Shown piece after piece: positions 60,987 through 64,000 of a stretch of DNA of 64,000 nt; the stretch's first letter is position 1, and the number at the start of each line of letters is the position of its first letter. The stretch comes from Devosia aquimaris (GTDB lineage Bacteria; Pseudomonadota; Alphaproteobacteria; Rhizobiales; Devosiaceae). Below the pieces are notes generated by a model. The model did not search any database and was not told the DNA's origin. It saw only the letters and a list, made by a program, of their open reading frames with translations. The stretch spans positions 327,426 to 391,425 of the forward strand of contig NZ_JAIEZN010000001.1 of NCBI RefSeq assembly GCF_020169335.1, in the 5' to 3' direction. A program made the translations under genes and the position numbers.

Positions 60987-61871
60987 TCAATGGTAGTGAA
61001 CGCGCTTTTCAACCCAGGTGAACTGGATGATGGTCAGCGCAATGACCAGGAGCATCAGCACGATCGACTGGGCAGCGGCGCCCGAATAGTCGAAGCCTTT
61101 GAAGCCGTCGAAATAGATCTTGTAGACCATCACTTCGGTGGACCCGAACGGGCCGCCCTCGGTCATGGTGTCGATGAGCCCGAAGCTGTCAGTGAAGCTC
61201 GAGATCAGGTTCATGATGAGCAGGAAGAACACCGTCGGCGCGATCAGCGGCAACTGCAGGTCCAGCATGCGACGGAAGGGGCGGGCGCCATCCATGGCCC
61301 CGGCTTCCGACAGCGACTTCGGGATCATCTGCAAGGCGGCCAGGAAGAAGATGAAGTTGTAGCCGATGCCCAGCCAGGCGTGGCAGACAATGACCATGCC
61401 CAGCGCCTGCCAGCCATTGATGGCGGGGTTCCAGATGCCCGGCCACATCTGATTGATGGCGCCGATCAGCCCGGATTCGGGGGCAAAGATGAAGCGGAAC
61501 GCAACGCCGGCGGCCGGCGCGGCAATGGCATAGGGCCAGACATAGACCGACTGGAACAGCTTGGTACCCTTGAGTGCCCGGTCGGCAAACACCGCCAGCG
61601 TCAGCGCCACGGCCATAGACAGTAAGGTGGTTACGGTGGCGTAGAACGTGCTGCGGCCCACTACGGTCCAGTATTCGGAATCGCGGAAGATGGCGGCGAA
61701 ATTGTCCCAGCCCACCCAGGTATTCCCGCCACCCCAGGGCTGCTCGAGCGTGAAGGCCCAGTAGAGCGCCTGCGAGGTTGGCCAGTAGAAAAACACCAGG
61801 ACCAGCAGCAGCTGCGGGCCGATGAGCAGCCATGGCAGTGTGCCATTGCGATAGAAAGCGCGTCGTTCCAT
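60987..61871 (-). CDS. ugpA: ABC transporter permease, UgpA type
   Basis: A 294-aa permease with six membrane segments; the EAA loop reads PKSLSEAGAMDGARPFRRML. Partner of UgpE. The start ATG 61871 lies after the hairpin that separates it from ugpB. Confidence 0.88.
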   Translation of the reverse strand: MERRAFYRNGTLPWLLIGPQLLLVLVFFYWPTSQALYWAFTLEQPWGGGNTWVGWDNFAAIFRDSEYWTVVGRSTFYATVTTLLSMAVALTLAVFADRALKGTKLFQSVYVWPYAIAAPAAGVAFRFIFAPESGLIGAINQMWPGIWNPAINGWQALGMVIVCHAWLGIGYNFIFFLAALQMIPKSLSEAGAMDGARPFRRMLDLQLPLIAPTVFFLLIMNLISSFTDSFGLIDTMTEGGPFGSTEVMVYKIYFDGFKGFDYSGAAAQSIVLMLLVIALTIIQFTWVEKRVHYH

Positions 61872-61902
61872 TGGACATCCGCCAAATTGTCAAAAGAAGG
61901 GA

Positions 61903-61930
61903 CGCGCGGACAGCCGGAGCTGTCCGCGCG
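61903..61930 (-). terminator. Intercistronic hairpin between ugpB and ugpA
   Basis: CGCGCGGACAG pairs perfectly with CTGTCCGCGCG, extendable to 12 bp with a 4-nt loop. There is no T tract. It probably protects the ugpB mRNA and lowers permease expression. Confidence 0.65.
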
Positions 61931-61943
61931 CGGGTCGTTCAGA

Positions 61944-63284
61944 TCAGGGGAGCTGAGCGTCCTTGTAGGTGGCCTGGAAGCGACGCAGGATTTCATTGCC
62001 CTTGGCGTCGAAGGCTTCGAGGCTTTCCTTGACCGGCTTGTTGTTGAACAGCACGTCCTGGATGGTCTTGACCATTTCGGCGCGGATCGAGGCGTAGTTG
62101 CCCAGACGGATACCGCGGGTGTTCTCGGTCGGCGGGGTGAAGGTCAGGCTTTCGATGGCCTTTTCGCGGCCCTTATAGGGGGCGGCGTCGTAGAAGCCAT
62201 TGGCCTTCATGGCCTCAAAGCCGGTGTTGGTCACCGGGATGTAGCCGGTCACGGTCGACCACCATTCGGCCTGCTTGGGGGTGGCGAGGAAGTTGAAGAA
62301 CGCAGCGGCGCCCTTGTATTCTTCTTCGGTCTTGCCCTTGAGGGTCCACAGCGAAGCACCGCCGACGAGGCTGTTGGTGCGTTCATGGCCTTCCATCATG
62401 GGCAGCATGGCGACGTCCCAATGCAGCTCCGGAATGGCCTTGGCAGTCACGCTGCCGTGGCCGGCAACCGAGCCCGAGAACACCTGGCAATGGCCATTGG
62501 CAAAGGAGTCCAGCTCGGTCTCGCCGGTTTCCTTGCTCTTGTTGATGAACAGACCCTCGTCGTACATCTTCTTGATCCAGGTCAGCTGGTCCACGAACAG
62601 GCCCTTGCTGGCCGCCATTTCGGCATCGAGGCCACCAAAGCCATTGCCCAGGGTGGCGATCGGCTGGTTGTGGATGGCCGAGAACTGCTCGTACCACTGC
62701 CACACGCCGGCAGCGTCGAACGCGACCGGGCATTCATAGCCGGCAGCCTTCATCTTGCGGGCGACGTCTTCCACCTGGGTCCAGGTGGTCGGCAGGCCTT
62801 CGAAGCCAACCTTGGCCAGGGCGTCGGTGTTGTAATAGATCATCGCGGTCGAGGAGTTGAACGGCATCGACAGCAGTTCACCCTTGGAGGTGGAATAGTA
62901 CGACGCGATACCGGAGAAATAGTTGCTCCAGTCGATGTCGTAGCCGTTCTGGCTCATCAGGTCCTTGATCGGCAGATAGGCCTGGCTCAGCATCAGGTCG
63001 AGCGTGCCGGCGTCGAAGATCTGGCTGATCGTGGGCTGCTTGTTGGCGCGGAAGGCCGCAATGGTGTTCTGCAGATTGGTGTCGTAGTCGTTCTGGCTGG
63101 TGCAGACGATTTCGTAGTCGGACTGCGAGGCGTTGAAATCCTCGCACATTTCCTGGATGCGGTCGGACAGGTCGCCCGACAGGCCATACCAGAAGTCGAA
63201 CTTGGTCTGCGCCATGGCCGGAACGGAAGCCAGCGCCAGAACGGTGAGGGAGGACGCTGCACCGAGCAGCCAATTGCGTGTCAT
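61944..63284 (-). CDS. ugpB: ABC transporter substrate-binding protein, UgpB type
   Basis: A 446-aa periplasmic protein with signal peptide (1-25, LTVLALASVPAMAQ). The mature part is in the sn-glycerol-3-phosphate binding family: FWYGLSGDLSDRIQEMCEDF, QIFDAGTLDLMLSQ, VGGASLWTLKGKTEEEYKGA. It captures glycerol-3-phosphate or a glycerophosphodiester. First gene of the operon, preceded by a candidate Pho box. Confidence 0.88.
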   Translation of the reverse strand: MTRNWLLGAASSLTVLALASVPAMAQTKFDFWYGLSGDLSDRIQEMCEDFNASQSDYEIVCTSQNDYDTNLQNTIAAFRANKQPTISQIFDAGTLDLMLSQAYLPIKDLMSQNGYDIDWSNYFSGIASYYSTSKGELLSMPFNSSTAMIYYNTDALAKVGFEGLPTTWTQVEDVARKMKAAGYECPVAFDAAGVWQWYEQFSAIHNQPIATLGNGFGGLDAEMAASKGLFVDQLTWIKKMYDEGLFINKSKETGETELDSFANGHCQVFSGSVAGHGSVTAKAIPELHWDVAMLPMMEGHERTNSLVGGASLWTLKGKTEEEYKGAAAFFNFLATPKQAEWWSTVTGYIPVTNTGFEAMKANGFYDAAPYKGREKAIESLTFTPPTENTRGIRLGNYASIRAEMVKTIQDVLFNNKPVKESLEAFDAKGNEILRRFQATYKDAQLP

Positions 63285-63386
63285 TTGTGTCGTCTCCGAA
63301 TAGGGGTGCCAAGGGCGGCGGGCGGACTCCTATGCGGGCTTCTTGACGTTTGCCTTGCGGATCAGTGACCATTCACCGACAGTTTG

Positions 63387-63404
63387 ATGACTCGCCGATG
63401 ACAG
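63387..63404 (-). promoter_or_regulatory. Candidate Pho box
   Basis: Read on the minus strand, CTGTCATCGGCGAGTCAT resembles the PhoB consensus CTGTCATAWAWCTGTCAY: the first half is perfect and the second half differs at two positions. It lies 103 bp upstream of ugpB and 85 bp upstream of the divergent phnM. Pho control of these phosphorus genes is plausible but inferred. Confidence 0.55.
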
Positions 63405-63488
63405 GGGCTCGGTCGCCAAAATGTCATCAAAATCGGCTAGCGCAGGCAGGTCTGCACGCTCGAAACCAGAAGTAGAAATGGCCCGCCT

Positions 63489-64000
63489 ATGAACTCCGTC
63501 GCCCTTGGGGACCTGGTCCTCACCAACGCCCGTATCGTCCTGGCCAACGAGGTTGTGGAGGGTTCGGTTCGGGTCGATGGCGGCGTGATCAGCGATGTGG
63601 GCACGCCCAGCCGCACAGGCGTTGACCTCGATGGCGACTATCTCATTCCCGGCCTGGTCGAACTGCACACCGATCACCTGGAAACCCACTATGCGCCGCG
63701 TCCGCGCGTGCGGTGGAATCCCGTTGCGTCCGTGCAGGCGCATGACGCCCAGATTGCTGCCTCGGGCATCACAACGGTGCTCGATGCGATCCGCGTCGGC
63801 CTCGATGAGGATACCGACGTTACCGCCACCGAGATGCGCATCCTCGCCGATGCCATCGCTGCCGGCAGCCAGGCCGGGCGCCTGCGGGCCGAACATCATA
63901 TTCACCTGCGCTGCGAAGTCTCTGCCGCAGATTGCCTGGACAGTTTCGCCCTTTATCTCGAAGATCCCCAGGTGCGCCTGGCCTCACTGATGGACCACAC
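63489..64000 (+). CDS. phnM: PhnM amidohydrolase (C-P lyase pathway), truncated by window end
   Basis: The frame from ATG 63489 runs open to the end of the window (170 codons). It matches PhnM: LVLTNARIVLANEVVEGSV, YLIPGLVELHTDHLETHYAP (amidohydrolase metal site HxD), RVRWNPVASVQAHDAQIAAS and TTVLDAIRVG. PhnM removes diphosphate from ribose-1-methylphosphonate 5-triphosphate. It is divergent from ugpB. Confidence 0.88.
   Translation, partial: MNSVALGDLVLTNARIVLANEVVEGSVRVDGGVISDVGTPSRTGVDLDGDYLIPGLVELHTDHLETHYAPRPRVRWNPVASVQAHDAQIAASGITTVLDAIRVGLDEDTDVTATEMRILADAIAAGSQAGRLRAEHHIHLRCEVSAADCLDSFALYLEDPQVRLASLMDH

Overview
The window reads as chromosome of a GC-rich alphaproteobacterium of the order Hyphomicrobiales. 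The family Devosiaceae is my best guess, from the overall style of the proteins, the palindromic intergenic repeats, the ScfR/PccR-type regulator next to the propionyl-CoA genes and the ugp and dpp type transporters. No 16S gene or other decisive marker is present, so genus is not claimed.

Bases 1 to 20,391 hold a complete genomic island integrated into a tRNA-Pro(CGG) gene. An 87-bp direct repeat (1-87 and 20281-20367), made of the 3' part of the tRNA plus its terminator, bounds the island. A tyrosine integrase and a probable excisionase sit just inside the right end, and tandem CTGTCGG sites, probably integrase arm sites, lie at both ends. The cargo is mostly defence or conflict genes: hipBA with three palindromic operators; an XRE regulator, a 54-aa protein and a NYN-domain protein as an overlapping cassette; two unrecognised divergent genes with repeats downstream; two opposed fragments of a dead type I hsdR; an Mrr-like nuclease; a DUF6998 protein; a 1622-aa Type ISP restriction-modification enzyme; a PD-(D/E)XK nuclease; an SF1 helicase; and a remnant of a second Mrr enzyme. 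The run from 6617 to 18282 is the best candidate for an undescribed composite defence system.

From 20,393 on the content is chromosomal: tRNA-Gln, a GNAT acetyltransferase, a DUF899 protein with a membrane partner and a divergent regulator, a beta-propeller protein, an aldo/keto reductase and a 51-aa DUF1127 protein. Three of these minus-strand transcription units share a 16-bp upstream box. At 26.3-36.5 kb is a peptide uptake and catabolism block: M42 peptidase, FadR-type regulator, dpp-type ABC transporter with a fused permease-ATPase, DUF1028 protein, semialdehyde dehydrogenase and IclR regulator, with clear operator palindromes. Small-molecule and regulatory genes follow (YCII, MYG1, PPOX, LysR, methyltransferase), then a signalling block: MCP, hybrid histidine kinase, periplasmic molybdopterin-fold protein and HD-GYP regulator.

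The last part holds a ROK regulator with a promoter/operator, a type III polyketide synthase with an ICMT-like methyltransferase, and the methylmalonyl-CoA pathway (pccR, pccB, pccA, mutB, mce). It ends with a ugp-type glycerol-phosphate importer plus sugar-phosphate isomerase, divergent from a truncated phnM, with a candidate Pho box between them.
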